Positions 16,983 through 28,001 of a DNA stretch of 64,000 bases are shown here, piece by piece. The position numbers and the translations under genes are program-made. The DNA comes from an uncultured Erythrobacter sp. (GTDB taxonomy: Bacteria > Pseudomonadota > Alphaproteobacteria > Sphingomonadales > Sphingomonadaceae). The stretch covers positions 372,001 through 436,000 of the forward strand of contig CANNCL010000003.1 of assembly GCA_947503155.1 (NCBI GenBank), written 5' to 3'. Every line of letters starts with the position of its first letter. Position 1 is the stretch's first letter. The notes beneath the pieces were generated by a model that saw only the letters and a list, made by a program, of their open reading frames with translations, was not told the origin of the DNA and ran no database searches.

Positions 16983-17774
16983 ATGATGCAGCAAGCAGAT
17001 GATTTTCGCCACGTTTGCGGCCAATTGTATGATTTGCTGTCAGGATTGAGTGAGGCGGATTTCGCGCGGCCGACAGCGTTCAAACAATGGACCATTGATG
17101 AGATCATGCGCCATCTGCATGTGTGGAACCGCGCCGCATCGCTTTCATTGACGCAGCCGGAAAAATTCGGCGCGTTCATGCAATCGGTCGGAGCATCGCG
17201 CGGCCTCAATTTTCGCGAGTTTGAGCGCGAGCAAGCTGGCGGTTTGAGCGGGCATGACCTGTTAAATGCATGGCGCGATTTTTACCTTGAGCTGGCCGAT
17301 GCATTTGCAGAGGCTGATCCCAAAGCGCGGCTCCCATGGGCGGGGCCAAGCATGAGCGCGCGGTCATCCATCACGGCGCGGTTGATGGAAACATGGTCAC
17401 ATGCCCAAGCAATTTATGACGAACTTGGCGAAGATCGCCCACCGAGTGACGCGGTCGCCAACATCGTGGTGCTGGGTCTCAACACTTATGGTTGGACCTT
17501 CGCCAATCGCAAATTGGACGCGCCAGAGCCGAGGCCGCAATTGGTGCTGACCCTGCCATCGGGCAAGGTGCAGATATTTGGCGAAGATGCGGGTGAAGAG
17601 CGTATCGAGGGCGCGGCAGAGGAGTTTTGTCAGGTTGTCACGCAGTGCCGCAATATCGCCGACACATCTTTGAAAGTGAGCGGCGCAAATGCAAACCGCT
17701 GGATGGGTGCCGCGCAATGTTTTGCCGGTCCGCCGCAGGATCCGCCGCCACCGGGTGCGCGGGCTAAGAAATGA
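16983..17774 (+). CDS. TIGR03084-like DinB/mycothiol-type metal-binding protein
   Basis: The 263-residue protein matches the pattern of the TIGR03084 family, a DinB-like four-helix bundle related to maleylpyruvate isomerase N-domains. Putative metal-binding histidines occur in [11 protein letters not shown] and in [12 protein letters not shown]. The C-terminal part ends in a Pro-rich tail. A biochemical role is not established. GAGGAAG precedes the ATG pair at 16983/16986. Its stop overlaps the start of the following acyl-CoA dehydrogenase gene by ATGA, so the two proteins are made together and probably act on the same CoA or thiol intermediate. Confidence 0.8.
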   Translation: MMQQADDFRHVCGQLYDLLSGLSEADFARPTAFKQWTIDEIMRHLHVWNRAASLSLTQPEKFGAFMQSVGASRGLNFREFEREQAGGLSGHDLLNAWRDFYLELADAFAEADPKARLPWAGPSMSARSSITARLMETWSHAQAIYDELGEDRPPSDAVANIVVLGLNTYGWTFANRKLDAPEPRPQLVLTLPSGKVQIFGEDAGEERIEGAAEEFCQVVTQCRNIADTSLKVSGANANRWMGAAQCFAGPPQDPPPPGARAKK

Positions 17775-19426
17775 GGGAATGGATCGCGCTCGCGCAGCAG
17801 GCCAGCAATGCGGCCAAACAATATCAAGAGGCCGTTCGTTCCGCGACCGCTCTGGTGGCTGCTCCTACTGGCAAGCCCGATGCTGCGCTGATTGAGCAGC
17901 ACCAGCGCCGTGTCCACGGGCTGGCGTGGATCGGGACAACCGTGGCCGCTTTGGAAGCCATCACCGACTGGGCCGCGCGTGCCGAAAATGCCGGTCGCTT
18001 TGGTGAGACGGAAGAGCTGACGCTGAAAATTGGGTTTGGCGAATATTGCCACCAATTGGTGAGCGCTGTGCCGATGAGCGCGAGCGAGTATGTTCGTCCG
18101 TCAGAATTGGACGCAGAAGCCGCCGCCGACGCGCTGAAACGCGACGCTGCTGCGGCTCAGTTCCTCTCAAGCGGCAACACAGCGCAAAACCGCGCGCGGC
18201 TTGCGGCTCTGCTATCCGAAGGCGCACGCCCTGATGAAGCGTTTGGCGACGAAACGCTCGACATGATCCGCGAACAATTCCGTGCATTCACCGCTGACCG
18301 GATCACGCCCCACGCGCATGACTGGCACCTGGCCGATGATCTGATCCCGATCGAAGTGGTGGAGGAGATGGCGGACCTTGGCGTCTTTGGTGTTTGCATC
18401 GCCGAAGAATTCGGCGGGCTGGGGTTGGGCAAGACGGCGATGTGTCTTGTCTCGGAAGAATTGTCGCGCGGATGGATTTGTGCAGGATCGCTGGGCACTC
18501 GGTCGGAAATTGCCGGTGATCTGATCGGTCAAAACGGCACGGAAGCACAGAAGGCGAAATTTCTGCCCAAGATCGCCGATGGGTCAATTTTACCGACCGC
18601 TGTATTTACAGAGCCGGACACAGGGTCTGACCTTGCTTCGGTGCGCACGCGCGCTGTCCAGCAGGATGACGGCGAATGGCATATTACAGGCGCAAAGACG
18701 TGGATCACCCACGCGGCGCGCGCCGATTTGATGACGGTGCTGTGCCGGACTGATCCCGGAGTGGCGGGATATGGCGGCTTGTCGATGTTGCTGGCGGCGA
18801 AAACACGCGGCAACGATGATGCCCCGTTCCCCGATGCGGGGATCGACGGTAGTGAGATTGAAGTGCTCGGATACCGTGGCATGAAGGAATATGCCCTGGG
18901 CTTTGACGGTTTTGCCGTGGACCCGGACGGATTGTTAGGCGGTGTGCAGGGGCAAGGTTTCAAACAATTGATGCGGACCTTTGAAGGCGCGCGGATACAG
19001 ACCGCCGCGCGGGCCATCGGGGTTGCTTGGAATGCGTTTGATCTGGCGCTTTCCTATGCGTTGGAACGCAAGCAATTTGGCAAGAACCTGCTCGCTTTTC
19101 CGCGGGTGTCGGACAAGCTGGCGCTGATGGTGGCAGAGATCGTCATGGCGCGCGAGCTGACCTATTCTGCGGCGCGCCACAAGGATAAGGGCGAGCGCTG
19201 CGATATCGAAGCGGGCATGGCGAAATTGCTCGCCGCGCGAACGGCGTGGAGCAATGCGGACAACGCTCTGCAAGTTCACGGCGGCAATGGCTATGCCTTG
19301 GAATACCCGATCAGCCGGGTGCTATGCGACGCGCGCATCCTCAACATCTTTGAAGGGGCAGGCGAAATTCAAGCGCAAGTTATCGGGCGCGGCCTGCTCC
19401 ATGACGGTCAGGCCGCGCGCCCATAA
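17771..19426 (+). CDS. acyl-CoA dehydrogenase, long form with N-terminal extension
   Basis: A 551-residue flavoprotein. The first ~150 residues are an extra helical domain (rich in Ala and Gln) not found in the common 380-residue enzymes. The acyl-CoA dehydrogenase core follows, with [15 protein letters not shown] and [17 protein letters not shown], and ends in [22 protein letters not shown]. It resembles the long acyl-CoA dehydrogenases linked to substituted-succinyl- or aryl-acyl-CoA oxidation; the exact substrate is unknown. Coupled by a 4-bp overlap to the TIGR03084-like gene, and convergent with an enoyl-CoA hydratase gene that could use its product. Confidence 0.88.
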   Translation: MREWIALAQQASNAAKQYQEAVRSATALVAAPTGKPDAALIEQHQRRVHGLAWIGTTVAALEAITDWAARAENAGRFGETEELTLKIGFGEYCHQLVSAVPMSASEYVRPSELDAEAAADALKRDAAAAQFLSSGNTAQNRARLAALLSEGARPDEAFGDETLDMIREQFRAFTADRITPHAHDWHLADDLIPIEVVEEMADLGVFGVCIAEEFGGLGLGKTAMCLVSEELSRGWICAGSLGTRSEIAGDLIGQNGTEAQKAKFLPKIADGSILPTAVFTEPDTGSDLASVRTRAVQQDDGEWHITGAKTWITHAARADLMTVLCRTDPGVAGYGGLSMLLAAKTRGNDDAPFPDAGIDGSEIEVLGYRGMKEYALGFDGFAVDPDGLLGGVQGQGFKQLMRTFEGARIQTAARAIGVAWNAFDLALSYALERKQFGKNLLAFPRVSDKLALMVAEIVMARELTYSAARHKDKGERCDIEAGMAKLLAARTAWSNADNALQVHGGNGYALEYPISRVLCDARILNIFEGAGEIQAQVIGRGLLHDGQAARP

Positions 19427-19438
19427 TCAGAATTGTGC

Positions 19439-20230
19439 TTAGCGGCCTTTGAAGACCGGCTTGCGTTTTTCGAGGAAGGACTTGCCGCCTTCGCGTGAAT
19501 CTTCGGTAGAGCCGGCGAGACGTTGCCCTTCAGCCTCCATTTGAAGCGCGGTGTTTAGGTCGGTTTGGAGGCCATTGCGCAAATTCGCTTTCATCCGTGC
19601 AAGCGCCACGGTCGGCCCCGCAGCAAGCTTTTCGGCAATCGCGGTCGCTTCACTGATAAGCGCATCGTCCTCTACGCATTTGGTAATCAGGCCAATCCGC
19701 TCGGCCTCTTCACCGTGGATCCGTTCGCCCAGCATCATCATGCGCGTGGCCTGAGCCAGCCCCGCAAGCCGCGGCAAAATCCAGCTTGATCCGCCGTCTG
19801 GCACTAGGCCAATATTGACGAAGGCCTGGAGGAAATAGCCGCTCTTACCAGCAATCACGAAATCGCCAGCCAGTGCGATGGAGCAACCAATCCCAGCGGC
19901 AGGGCCATTTACGGCGGTCACGACTGGGATGGGCAGGTTCCACAATGCGGCCATCATCGGATTGTAGCTTTGCTGGAGGACGGTGAAAGACCTGTCTCCG
20001 CCAGAGATGGAACTGTCGCTATCACGCCCGCCAGCCAAATCAGCGCCCGAGCAAAAAGCGCGGCCCTCGCCAACAATGAGCAGCGCGCGCGCATCGCCCA
20101 GATCGCGGATCGCCGCAAAAATCTCATCGGCCATCGCGGGCGGACAAGCATTGAGCCGTTCTGGCCGGTTCAGCGTCAGCTTTGCGACATCGCCAGTGCG
20201 TTCCACGCGGATTGTTTCGTAATCGGCCAT
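19439..20230 (-). CDS. enoyl-CoA hydratase/isomerase (PaaG-like)
   Basis: A 263-residue crotonase-fold protein. The oxyanion-hole segments AFCSGADLAGG and GPAAGIGCSIALAGD are present. The position of the second catalytic acid reads LVPDGGSSW, an Asp arrangement resembling PaaG-type isomerases more than the Glu/Glu of standard hydratases. It therefore may isomerise a ring-epoxide or a double bond in a CoA thioester. Full length and free of damage. It lies alone on the minus strand between the dehydrogenase and the divergent 5-oxoprolinase operon. Confidence 0.88.
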   Translation of the reverse strand: MADYETIRVERTGDVAKLTLNRPERLNACPPAMADEIFAAIRDLGDARALLIVGEGRAFCSGADLAGGRDSDSSISGGDRSFTVLQQSYNPMMAALWNLPIPVVTAVNGPAAGIGCSIALAGDFVIAGKSGYFLQAFVNIGLVPDGGSSWILPRLAGLAQATRMMMLGERIHGEEAERIGLITKCVEDDALISEATAIAEKLAAGPTVALARMKANLRNGLQTDLNTALQMEAEGQRLAGSTEDSREGGKSFLEKRKPVFKGR

Positions 20231-20402
20231 TTCGTATCTCTCCCGAATGCATGTTTCTTGCGATCCGTCTCACCCAAACTCGTTGCAGAAAGCAACCTCT
20301 CAATTTGTGGGTTACAGCGCGGCGCACTCATTTGACGAAGGTGATTGGCCTTGCGAAGAAGGCAGATACGCGATTGGCGCATCATAAGGGGCACGACGCA
20401 GC

Positions 20403-23400
20403 ATGAACGCTTGGCGCTTCGCGATTGATCGCGGGGGGACTTTTACCGATGTCGTTGCGCTTACCCCGGATGGGCGGTTGGTGACGGATAAGCTGCTTTC
20501 GGAAAATCCCGGTGCCTATCCCGACGCGGCGAGCGAAGCGGTGCGGCGATTGATGGCGCGATATGGCGGCAGCAAGATCGCAGAGCTGCGTATCGGGACA
20601 ACGGTTGCCACCAACGCATTGCTAGAACGCAAGGGCGAGCGATTGGCATTGGCGATCACGTCTGGGTTTGGCGATGCCTTGCGGATTGGGACACAGGCGC
20701 GGCCAGAAATATTCGCGCGGCATATTGTGCTTTCTGAACAATTGCCCGCGCGCATTGTTGAGATCGAAGAACGCGTAGCGGTGGATGGAGCGGTTCTGAC
20801 TGCGCTGAATGAAACAGCCGCGCACGAACAATTCATGGCCCTGCGCAAAGACGGCTTTGACGCTATCGCTATCGTGCTGATGCATGGATGGAAATATCGC
20901 GAGCATGAGCAACGCCTTGCGGCGATCGCACGCGATGCTGGCTTTGCTCAGATCAGCACCAGTCATGAGGTTGCCCCGCTGATCAAATTGATACCGCGCG
21001 GCGACACCACTGTGGTCGATGCCTATCTCTCCCCGGTCCTGCGGCGTTATACGGACACATTGCGCTCTGAGCTGCCGGCCGCGCAGCAACTCCGCTTTAT
21101 GCAATCCAATGGCGGCCTGGCCGAGGTCGGCGCGTTCCGGGGAAAAGACGCGATCCTGTCTGGCCCGGCTGGCGGTGTGGTTGGAATGGTCGCGGCGTGC
21201 GCGCCTTTGGGCCACGGCAAGCTGATCGGTTTCGACATGGGCGGGACCAGCACCGATGTTGCGCATTATGCCGGCGAATTGGAGCTGACGGGCGACAGCG
21301 TTGTCGCGGGCGTCCGTGTTGCGGCTCCGATGATGCAAATCCACACAGTGGCGGCCGGTGGCGGTTCGATTTGCAGCTTTGATGGCGCGCGTTTCCGTGT
21401 CGGACCGGAAAGCGCTGGCGCCAATCCCGGCCCGGCCTGTTATCGCAAAGGCGGACCGCTGACGGTCACGGATTGCAATCTGTTCCTTAACCGGATTGAT
21501 CCCGCATTCTTCCCCAGCGTCTTTGGCCCCCGCGGCGATGAACCGCTGGACCGAGCAGCCGCGAAATCTGCTTTGGAAAGCGTTGCAAAAGGCTTGCCTG
21601 AAAAGCAGCCGCTTGAGGAAGTCGCGCGCGGGTTTTTAGCCATCGCGGTGGACAATATGGCGAATGCGATCCGCAAAATATCGGTCGCGCGCGGGCATGA
21701 TGTCACCGCTTACGCGCTTGCATGTTTTGGCGGCGCGGGCGGGCAACACGCTTGTAAAGTCGCGGATCAATTGGGCATGGAAACGGTGCTCGTCCATCCA
21801 TTGGCGGGGATGCTTTCCGCCTATGGAATTGGCCTCGCCCCGGTCAAAGCGATCCGAGAGGTTAGTTTGATCCGGCCTTTGGGTGAAGGCTTCGGCGAGA
21901 GCCTGCGTGAATTGGAGTTGCAGGCGCGCGGTGTGTTGGCCGCTCAGGACATTCCCGGTGATGCGATCACCGTAGAAGCCCGGGCGCGTCTCAGGTTTGA
22001 AGGTAGCGATTCTATGCTCACCATCGCTTGCGGCGAAGAAGCCCACATGGACGCCGCTTTTCGCGCGCTGCATCGGCAACGTTTTGGCTATTCCGACGCA
22101 AATGCTCCGATCATTATCGAAGCGTTGAGCGTTGAGGCCAGCGGGATGACGGGAGGCTTAGGGACGGCGCAGGTGGAGCCGGTGACCACAGGCGGGGAGC
22201 CATCAGGCGAGTGGCGCACTCTGAGACGCAGCGCGATGCTGGTGGGCGAAAGCGTCGATGGACCTGCTTTGATAATCGATCCGGGATCAACAACAATTGT
22301 CGAACCGGGCTGGCGCGCGCAGCTTGCAGAAGAGGGCAGCTTGGTCCTCACCCGTTCAGCCCCGCTCAAACGCAATCGAGCAGCAGGGACAGAGGTCGAT
22401 CCCGTCCGGTTAGAGATTTTCAACAATCTGTTCATGGCCATTGCTGAGGAAATGGGCGTGGTCCTGCAATCCACTGCGACTTCGGTGAATATTAAAGAAC
22501 GGCTCGATTTCTCCTGCGCACTGTTTGACGCGGATGGCGCGTTGATTGCCAATGCGCCGCATATTCCGGTGCATTTGGGATCGATCGGCGACAGCATTGC
22601 GCGGGTGATAGAGGCGCGCGGGGCAGAGCGCGATGGCCGGGGGTTTCGGCGCGGCGATGCCTATGTACTGAACGATCCGTATCGCGGCGGTACGCATTTG
22701 CCCGATATTACGGTGATCGTGCCGGTGTTTTATGACGAAACCGCCGCCGAACCCAATGCGTTTGTGGCGGCGCGCGGGCATCATGCGGATATTGGCGGGA
22801 TCGCACCCGGATCAATGCCGCCCGAAAGCCGCACAATCGAAGAAGAAGGGGTGATGATCGACAACCTCTTGATGGTTGATGAAGGCGCCTTTCAAGAGGG
22901 CGCAATCCGTCATGCGCTGGCTTCCGCAGAATATCCCGCGCGCAATCCGGGCCGTAACCTGTCCGACTTGCGCGCACAGCTTGCCGCTTGCACGCGCGGT
23001 GCCGAATTGCTGGCCGGGGCGGCAAGCGATCAAGGGACAGAGGTGGTCGCCGCCTATATGCGCCATGTTGTTAGCAATGCGGAAGAGAGCGTGCGGCGGT
23101 TGCTGGACCGAATGGAGGGCGGTGAATTCGCCTATCCGATGGACAATGGCGCCGTTGTGAAAGTCGCGATCCGTATCGACCGGAAGGCGCGCAGCGCGGT
23201 GTTTGATTTTACGGGCACCAGCGATCAATTGACCGACAATTTCAACGCGCCGCGATCCATTACCCGTGCTGCGGCATTGTATGTCCTGCGCACGCTGATC
23301 GACGATGCGATCCCGATGAATGATGGATGTTTGAAGCCGGTTGAGCTGATCGTGCCAGCGGGATCAATGCTGAACCCTCGGCCCGGCGCTGCGGTTGTCG

Positions 23401-24032
23401 CAGGCAATGTCGAAACCAGCCAAGCCGTAACCGACGCATTATTCGCGGCGACGGGTAGGCTTGCGCCCAGCCAAGGGACGATGAACAATTTCACCTTTGG
23501 CAATGAAACACACCAATATTACGAAACGATCTGCGGTGGATCCGGGGCAGGGCCGGATCACGATGGGACCAGCGCGGTGCAAACTCACATGACCAATAGC
23601 CGTCTGACTGATCCTGAAATCCTCGAAACACGCTTTCCGGTGCGGCTCGATCGTTTTTCGATCCGCAGGGGGTCTGGCGGGGAAGGGCGGCATAGCGGCG
23701 GCGATGGAGTGGAGCGGCGCGTGACGTTCCTTGAGCCGATGCGCGCCAATATGCTCGCCAATCGCCGCGCTGTCGCTCCGCGCGGGATTTGCGGCGGCGG
23801 TGATGCGGCGCCGGGCCGCAATTGGACCGAGCGCGCGGATGGTTCGCGCGAAGAAATTGGCGCAACCGGATCGGCGATAATGCAGCCGGGTGATACGTTC
23901 GCAATCCTAACGCCCGGAGGCGGGGGGTATGGCGGCGGTCAGGGAGGCGGTCACGGCGGCTGTCAGGACGGCGGTCAGGGCGGCGGTCAGGACGGCAGGC
24001 TTGACGAAAAAGAGCAGGAGAGTTCCCGATGA
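20403..24032 (+). CDS. 5-oxoprolinase, ATP-dependent (HyuA-HyuB fusion)
   Basis: A 1209-residue fused enzyme. Residues ~1-650 form the HyuA half ([44 protein letters not shown], the last being a phosphate-binding loop). Residues ~665-1170 form the HyuB half ([31 protein letters not shown]). The fused order resembles eukaryotic OPLAH and bacterial one-piece oxoprolinases that open 5-oxo-L-proline to glutamate with ATP. N-methylhydantoinase is the alternative, but the following DUF969-DUF979 genes point to 5-oxoproline. The C-terminal end carries an odd repeat of GG(Q/H)(G/D) units. The stop overlaps the next start by ATGA. Confidence 0.9.
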   Translation: MNAWRFAIDRGGTFTDVVALTPDGRLVTDKLLSENPGAYPDAASEAVRRLMARYGGSKIAELRIGTTVATNALLERKGERLALAITSGFGDALRIGTQARPEIFARHIVLSEQLPARIVEIEERVAVDGAVLTALNETAAHEQFMALRKDGFDAIAIVLMHGWKYREHEQRLAAIARDAGFAQISTSHEVAPLIKLIPRGDTTVVDAYLSPVLRRYTDTLRSELPAAQQLRFMQSNGGLAEVGAFRGKDAILSGPAGGVVGMVAACAPLGHGKLIGFDMGGTSTDVAHYAGELELTGDSVVAGVRVAAPMMQIHTVAAGGGSICSFDGARFRVGPESAGANPGPACYRKGGPLTVTDCNLFLNRIDPAFFPSVFGPRGDEPLDRAAAKSALESVAKGLPEKQPLEEVARGFLAIAVDNMANAIRKISVARGHDVTAYALACFGGAGGQHACKVADQLGMETVLVHPLAGMLSAYGIGLAPVKAIREVSLIRPLGEGFGESLRELELQARGVLAAQDIPGDAITVEARARLRFEGSDSMLTIACGEEAHMDAAFRALHRQRFGYSDANAPIIIEALSVEASGMTGGLGTAQVEPVTTGGEPSGEWRTLRRSAMLVGESVDGPALIIDPGSTTIVEPGWRAQLAEEGSLVLTRSAPLKRNRAAGTEVDPVRLEIFNNLFMAIAEEMGVVLQSTATSVNIKERLDFSCALFDADGALIANAPHIPVHLGSIGDSIARVIEARGAERDGRGFRRGDAYVLNDPYRGGTHLPDITVIVPVFYDETAAEPNAFVAARGHHADIGGIAPGSMPPESRTIEEEGVMIDNLLMVDEGAFQEGAIRHALASAEYPARNPGRNLSDLRAQLAACTRGAELLAGAASDQGTEVVAAYMRHVVSNAEESVRRLLDRMEGGEFAYPMDNGAVVKVAIRIDRKARSAVFDFTGTSDQLTDNFNAPRSITRAAALYVLRTLIDDAIPMNDGCLKPVELIVPAGSMLNPRPGAAVVAGNVETSQAVTDALFAATGRLAPSQGTMNNFTFGNETHQYYETICGGSGAGPDHDGTSAVQTHMTNSRLTDPEILETRFPVRLDRFSIRRGSGGEGRHSGGDGVERRVTFLEPMRANMLANRRAVAPRGICGGGDAAPGRNWTERADGSREEIGATGSAIMQPGDTFAILTPGGGGYGGGQGGGHGGCQDGGQGGGQDGRLDEKEQESSR
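23934..23993 (+). repeat. Five 12-bp tandem repeats in the 5-oxoprolinase C-terminus
   Basis: Five units of GGCGGTCAGG(G/A)(C/A) type lie end to end, encoding [16 protein letters not shown] and GGQD. Units differ by one to three bases. Since the unit is a multiple of three, copy-number change would not shift the frame. The catalytic domains end before this tail. Confidence 0.85.
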
Positions 24033-24772
24033 ATTACTGGCCGCTTTTGGGCATCGCATTGGTCGTGATTGGCTTTGCCTTGCGCTTCAACCCGCTCATG
24101 GTGGTGGTCGGCGCGGCGCTGGTCACGGGACTGCTCGCAGGCTTTGATTTTGTGGCAGTGGTGGAGGCGCTGGGTAAGGCGTTTAACGACAACCGCTATA
24201 TTTCGGTCACGTGGATAATCCTGCCGGTTATTGGTTTGCTCGAACGTCACGGATTACAGCAACGCGCCCGCGCGGTGATCGAAAATATGCGCGGAGCGAC
24301 GATGGGTAAACTGCTGGTGATCTACCTGCTGTTCCGCCAACTCACGGCGGCATTGGGAATGAAAGACATTGGCGGCCATCCGCAAGCTGTGCGGCCTCTG
24401 GTCGCCCCGATGGCGGAGGCGGCGGCTGAAAAATCGCATGGTAAATTGCCGGAGGGAGAGCGCGAAAAAGTGCTCGCAATGTCGGCTGCGACGGATAATG
24501 TCGGCCTATTTTTCGGTGAAGACATTTTCTTCGCAATCGCCTCTATCCTATTGATACAAGGTGTTTTCGAAACATATGGTTACCCACTGACGCCGCTGCA
24601 ATTGTCTGTTTGGGCAATCCCCACTGCGATTTGTGCATTTGGCATCCATAGCTGGCGGATCATGGCGCTCGACCGCAAACTTGTAGGAGGCGGAGCCGGA
24701 TCGGAATTCTTAGCAGGGAGCAAAGATATTAAGCCCGCCACCCGAATTTCGGATCAGGGGGACGAGGCATGA
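24029..24772 (+). CDS. DUF969 protein, probable 5-oxoproline transporter subunit
   Basis: A 247-residue integral membrane protein with about five to six hydrophobic helices. The conserved DUF969 stretches [31 protein letters not shown] and [21 protein letters not shown] (each seen in order) are present. DUF969 and DUF979 proteins occur as neighbours, usually beside pyroglutamyl peptidase or 5-oxoprolinase, and are named in public annotation, as I recall, as subunits of a 5-oxoproline transporter. Start and stop overlap the flanking genes by 4 bp each, so translation is coupled through the operon. The transport direction is not shown by the sequence. Confidence 0.85.
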   Translation: MNYWPLLGIALVVIGFALRFNPLMVVVGAALVTGLLAGFDFVAVVEALGKAFNDNRYISVTWIILPVIGLLERHGLQQRARAVIENMRGATMGKLLVIYLLFRQLTAALGMKDIGGHPQAVRPLVAPMAEAAAEKSHGKLPEGEREKVLAMSAATDNVGLFFGEDIFFAIASILLIQGVFETYGYPLTPLQLSVWAIPTAICAFGIHSWRIMALDRKLVGGGAGSEFLAGSKDIKPATRISDQGDEA

Positions 24773-25719
24773 TCACCTATGAGTGGCTCTATTGGCTTGC
24801 AGGAGCCTTCTTCGCCTTCTGGTCAATCCTAAGCTTGCGCGATCAACACTATGGAAATTCAGCGTTTTGGGGGATTTTGGCCGGGAGTTTCTTTCTGGGT
24901 ACGCATTTGTCAGATTGGGCCAATGGCGTGCTCGTTCTGGCGCTGGTCGCGATTGCTGGGCTGGGCGGATTGAAGCGGAGCGAGCCTGAAACAACGACGA
25001 ATGATGAACGAGAAAAGCTCTCGCAAACATTCGGTAACAAATTGTTTATCCCGGCTTTAATCGTACCGATTACTGCTGTCGCCGGTACGTTGCTCTACAA
25101 TTACACGCCTTTGTCCGAAACGGGCCTATTCGAACCCCGCCGCGAAACTCTCATCCTGTTTGGCATTGGCGTCGTCATCGCCTTGATCGCGGCGATGGTG
25201 TGGTTGCGGCCGGCACCTCTTGCTCCGGCAGAGGAAGGGCGCCGATTGATTGATTCAATCGGTTGGGCCGCGATCCTGCCGCAAATGCTGGCGGCGCTCG
25301 GCGCGGTGTTCGCGCTTGCTGGGGTGGGCGATATTATCGGCGGCGCAGCGGGAGGGTTGATCCCAGAAGGCAGCGTGTTTCTGACCGTGGTTGTGTTCGC
25401 GCTAGGGATGGCGCTGTTCACGATGATTATGGGCAATGCCTTTGCGGCCTTCCCGGTCATGGCAGCAGCAATTGGCATTCCGCTCCTCGTGCAGACCTAT
25501 GGCGGCAATCCGGCAGTGATCGGCGCGGTTGGGATGCTGGCGGGTTTCTGCGGGACTTTGCTCACTCCGATGGCCGCGAATTTCAACATCGTGCCCGCTG
25601 CTTTGCTTGAGCTTAAGGACCAGAACGCTGTCATCCGGCAACAGGTCGGCACGGCGGTCCCATTATGGGTGTGCAACGTTGTCATCATCTATGTCGGGGC
25701 GTTCTTACTATGGAATTGA
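24769..25719 (+). CDS. DUF979 protein, probable 5-oxoproline transporter subunit
   Basis: A 316-residue membrane protein with about nine hydrophobic segments; the family core GNAFAAFPVMAAAIGIPLLV and CGTLLTPMAANFNIVPAALL (the latter reminiscent of anion-permease re-entrant loops) are clear. It pairs with the DUF969 protein immediately upstream (ATGA overlap). Together they probably import 5-oxoproline for the oxoprolinase encoded by the first gene. The 3' end overlaps the DUF2891 gene by 10 bp. Confidence 0.87.
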   Translation: MITYEWLYWLAGAFFAFWSILSLRDQHYGNSAFWGILAGSFFLGTHLSDWANGVLVLALVAIAGLGGLKRSEPETTTNDEREKLSQTFGNKLFIPALIVPITAVAGTLLYNYTPLSETGLFEPRRETLILFGIGVVIALIAAMVWLRPAPLAPAEEGRRLIDSIGWAAILPQMLAALGAVFALAGVGDIIGGAAGGLIPEGSVFLTVVVFALGMALFTMIMGNAFAAFPVMAAAIGIPLLVQTYGGNPAVIGAVGMLAGFCGTLLTPMAANFNIVPAALLELKDQNAVIRQQVGTAVPLWVCNVVIIYVGAFLLWN

Positions 25720-26711
25720 CGCAAGATATCGCTAGCAAGCTTGCTGCAATCGCTCTGGGGCATGTCGCGCAGGAATATCCCAACAAGCTTGATCATGTCC
25801 TCACTTGTGACGCGGATGCAATGGGGCCGCGCGCGCTCCATCCGGTGTTTTTCGGCAGTTTCGATTGGCATTCCAGCGTTCACAGCTGGTGGACGCTGCT
25901 GACGCTCAGGCGGCTTTATCCTGATATGCCCGAGGCGCGCGCCATCGATGAATTGGCGCAAACGACATTCACGGAGGAAAAACTGGCAGTCGAGCTGGCC
26001 TATATGCGCCAGCCGCAAGCGCGCGGTTTTGAACGGCCCTATGGCTGGGGGTGGCTGCTCTATCTGCATCACGAAGCTGCTTTGCATGAAGACCGTGAAT
26101 GGGGCGCGTTATTGGAGCCATTGGCGCAGGCATTTGCCGATAATTTAAAAGGTTATCTGCCAATCCTTACATATCCTATCACTGTGGGGACGCACGGGAA
26201 TACGGCGTTTGCCTTGGTCCTCGCACATGAATGGGCGCTGGGGCGAGATCCCGCTCTGACCGCGGCAATTGAGACTTGGTCAGATACAGCATTCGCAAAC
26301 AAGACGGATTACTCCGGGTGGGAGCCGGGGGGCGATGAGTTCCTCTCGCCGGTCCTCATTGCGGCTTTGTTGATGAGCCGGGTCATGCGGCCCCGCGTAT
26401 TTGCGAATTGGTTTGATCACCTAGTGGTCAACAATGGCTGGATTGAGCGGGAATGCCATCCGGCCCGCGTCTCTGACCGCAGTGACGGGAAAATCGCGCA
26501 TCTTGATGGGCTTAATCTAAGCCGGGCGTGGTGTTTACGCGGTGCTGGCCGTGTTTTGCGAAGTGAAGGCGTAGGCGGCGAGGCCGACGCTCTGATCGAG
26601 CTCCGCGCGCAGGCTCATTTGGAGGCTGCAATGCCGCATATTGCGGGCGAATATATGGGTGAACATTGGCTGGCCAGCTTTGCACTGCTGGCATTGCTGC
26701 GGCAGCCATAG
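25710..26711 (+). CDS. DUF2891 domain protein
   Basis: A 333-residue soluble protein with the DUF2891 pattern: LHPVFFGSFDWHSSVHSWWTLL near the N-terminus, RPYGWGWLLYLH in the middle, and HLDGLNLSRAWCLR. The alpha-helical repeats with Trp/His clusters recall glycosidase-like (alpha/alpha)6 barrels, but no activity is known. The ATG at 25710 overlaps the end of the DUF979 gene, so it belongs to the 5-oxoproline operon as the last of four genes; this suggests a hydrolase or accessory role in pyroglutamyl or peptide metabolism. Confidence 0.82.
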   Translation: MELTQDIASKLAAIALGHVAQEYPNKLDHVLTCDADAMGPRALHPVFFGSFDWHSSVHSWWTLLTLRRLYPDMPEARAIDELAQTTFTEEKLAVELAYMRQPQARGFERPYGWGWLLYLHHEAALHEDREWGALLEPLAQAFADNLKGYLPILTYPITVGTHGNTAFALVLAHEWALGRDPALTAAIETWSDTAFANKTDYSGWEPGGDEFLSPVLIAALLMSRVMRPRVFANWFDHLVVNNGWIERECHPARVSDRSDGKIAHLDGLNLSRAWCLRGAGRVLRSEGVGGEADALIELRAQAHLEAAMPHIAGEYMGEHWLASFALLALLRQP

Positions 26712-26990
26712 GTTTCAAAAAGCCGCAAATGATCGACCGGATCGGCAAAAATTCGGTAATTCCGCAAAAACAACCTGTTCGCGCGAAGAACTCCGTTTTG
26801 CGCGCTCATTTTGACCGAGTGGTAGAATTTTTCCCAGAATTCCGCGAAAAATCGGCCGAATATTGGGCGAAATGCGCCTGTCTTTAACCATATTAAACCT
26901 GTAAACTCTTGTGTCCTAACCCGCAGAAAACCGCCGTTTCGGGGATTTTGCTAACGGGTTGATAACCATTGTCTCGTATCCGCTCTAAGT
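26712..26990. other. Intergenic region before the DUF11 operon
   Basis: 279 bp, visibly more AT-rich than its surroundings (for example TTTAACCATATTAAACC around 26883-26899). It probably holds the promoter of the 10-kb operon that follows. No single promoter, operator or hairpin could be fixed by eye, and the ATG at 26991 has no good ribosome binding site. Confidence 0.5.
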
Positions 26991-27971
26991 ATGGATACGC
27001 AGAACATCAAAAACTCGCTTTTCGCCGTCTCTGTGGTGACGGTGTTTACCCTTTCAGCCCCGGCCTATGCCGATGGCGTGAGCGCGGGCACTCTCATTGA
27101 GAACACCGCGACCGCCACTTACGAGGATGGGGACGGGCCGCAGACGGTCGATTCCAACACCGTCGTCGTTCGGGTGGATGAACTATTGGATGTGACGGTG
27201 ACGTCGCTTGATGGCGGCCCGATCGGCGCCGCTCCTGGCGAAGCCATTCTCACTTACGAAGTCACCAACCAGGGCAATGGTCCAGAAGCGTATGAGCTGA
27301 CCGCTAACCCTGCGGTTGCTGGCAATGACTTTGATACTGTCATCGTGAACATCGCGGTCGATACTAACGGCAACGGCACTTATGATGCTGGCGTCGATGA
27401 AATTTTGACCGCGCCAGAAACAACGCAAGTTCTCGAGGCTGACGAAGCCCTTACGGTATTCGTGATCGTCACCGTTCCTGATGGTGTCACCGATGGTCAG
27501 GCCAGCGATGTTGAACTTACCGCAGAAGCCGCAACCGGCACCGGCGCACCGGGCACTGTGTTCGCTGGGCAAGGCGTTGATGGCGGCGATGCGATTGTCG
27601 GCACGACCGGCGCTGATGACAGCGCGACGGGATCATTGATCGTCGGGATTACAACAGTTGATCTCACCAAGTCGGTGAGCGTCCTAGACCCGTTCGGCGG
27701 AGATAGCGCCGTTCCGGGATCGATCGCGACCTTTACGATTGTCGCGACAGTATCGGGCAGCGGATCCGTCGATGACCTGATCGTCACTGACGCCATTCCA
27801 GAGGGCACAACCTATTCCGACGAAACCATCACTTTGGATGGCGGCAGTCTGACCGATGTCAGCGGCGACGATGCTGGTGAGGGATCAGACAGCAGCGGCA
27901 TTTCAGTCGATCTCGGCACGGTCGCGGGCGGCACTGTCCGCACCGTCACATTCGATGTCACAATCGATTAA
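26991..27971 (+). CDS. exported DUF11-like surface protein A
   Basis: The 326-residue protein begins with a Sec signal peptide (cleavage after AYA, residue ~27). Two beta-rich domains follow: residues ~28-195 with TATATYEDGDG and a NTNGNGTYD-like calcium-type loop (DTNGNGTYDAGVDE), and a DUF11-type repeat at ~210-326 (VDLTKSVSVLDPFGG, TIPEGT-like IPEGTTYSDET). Very acidic, no cysteines after the signal, no lipobox, no PEP-CTERM and no LPxTG tail. It ends abruptly on a beta-strand (RTVTFDVTID), as do its operon partners. First of five genes; the next starts 30 bp on. Confidence 0.82.
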   Translation: MDTQNIKNSLFAVSVVTVFTLSAPAYADGVSAGTLIENTATATYEDGDGPQTVDSNTVVVRVDELLDVTVTSLDGGPIGAAPGEAILTYEVTNQGNGPEAYELTANPAVAGNDFDTVIVNIAVDTNGNGTYDAGVDEILTAPETTQVLEADEALTVFVIVTVPDGVTDGQASDVELTAEAATGTGAPGTVFAGQGVDGGDAIVGTTGADDSATGSLIVGITTVDLTKSVSVLDPFGGDSAVPGSIATFTIVATVSGSGSVDDLIVTDAIPEGTTYSDETITLDGGSLTDVSGDDAGEGSDSSGISVDLGTVAGGTVRTVTFDVTID

Positions 27972-28001
27972 TCCATTTTCCAAGCACAGGAACCTAAGAG
28001 C

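Noticed and set aside
23934-23993. CRISPR-like short repeats
   Set aside because: The 12-bp units are contiguous with no spacers and lie in frame at the end of a coding region.
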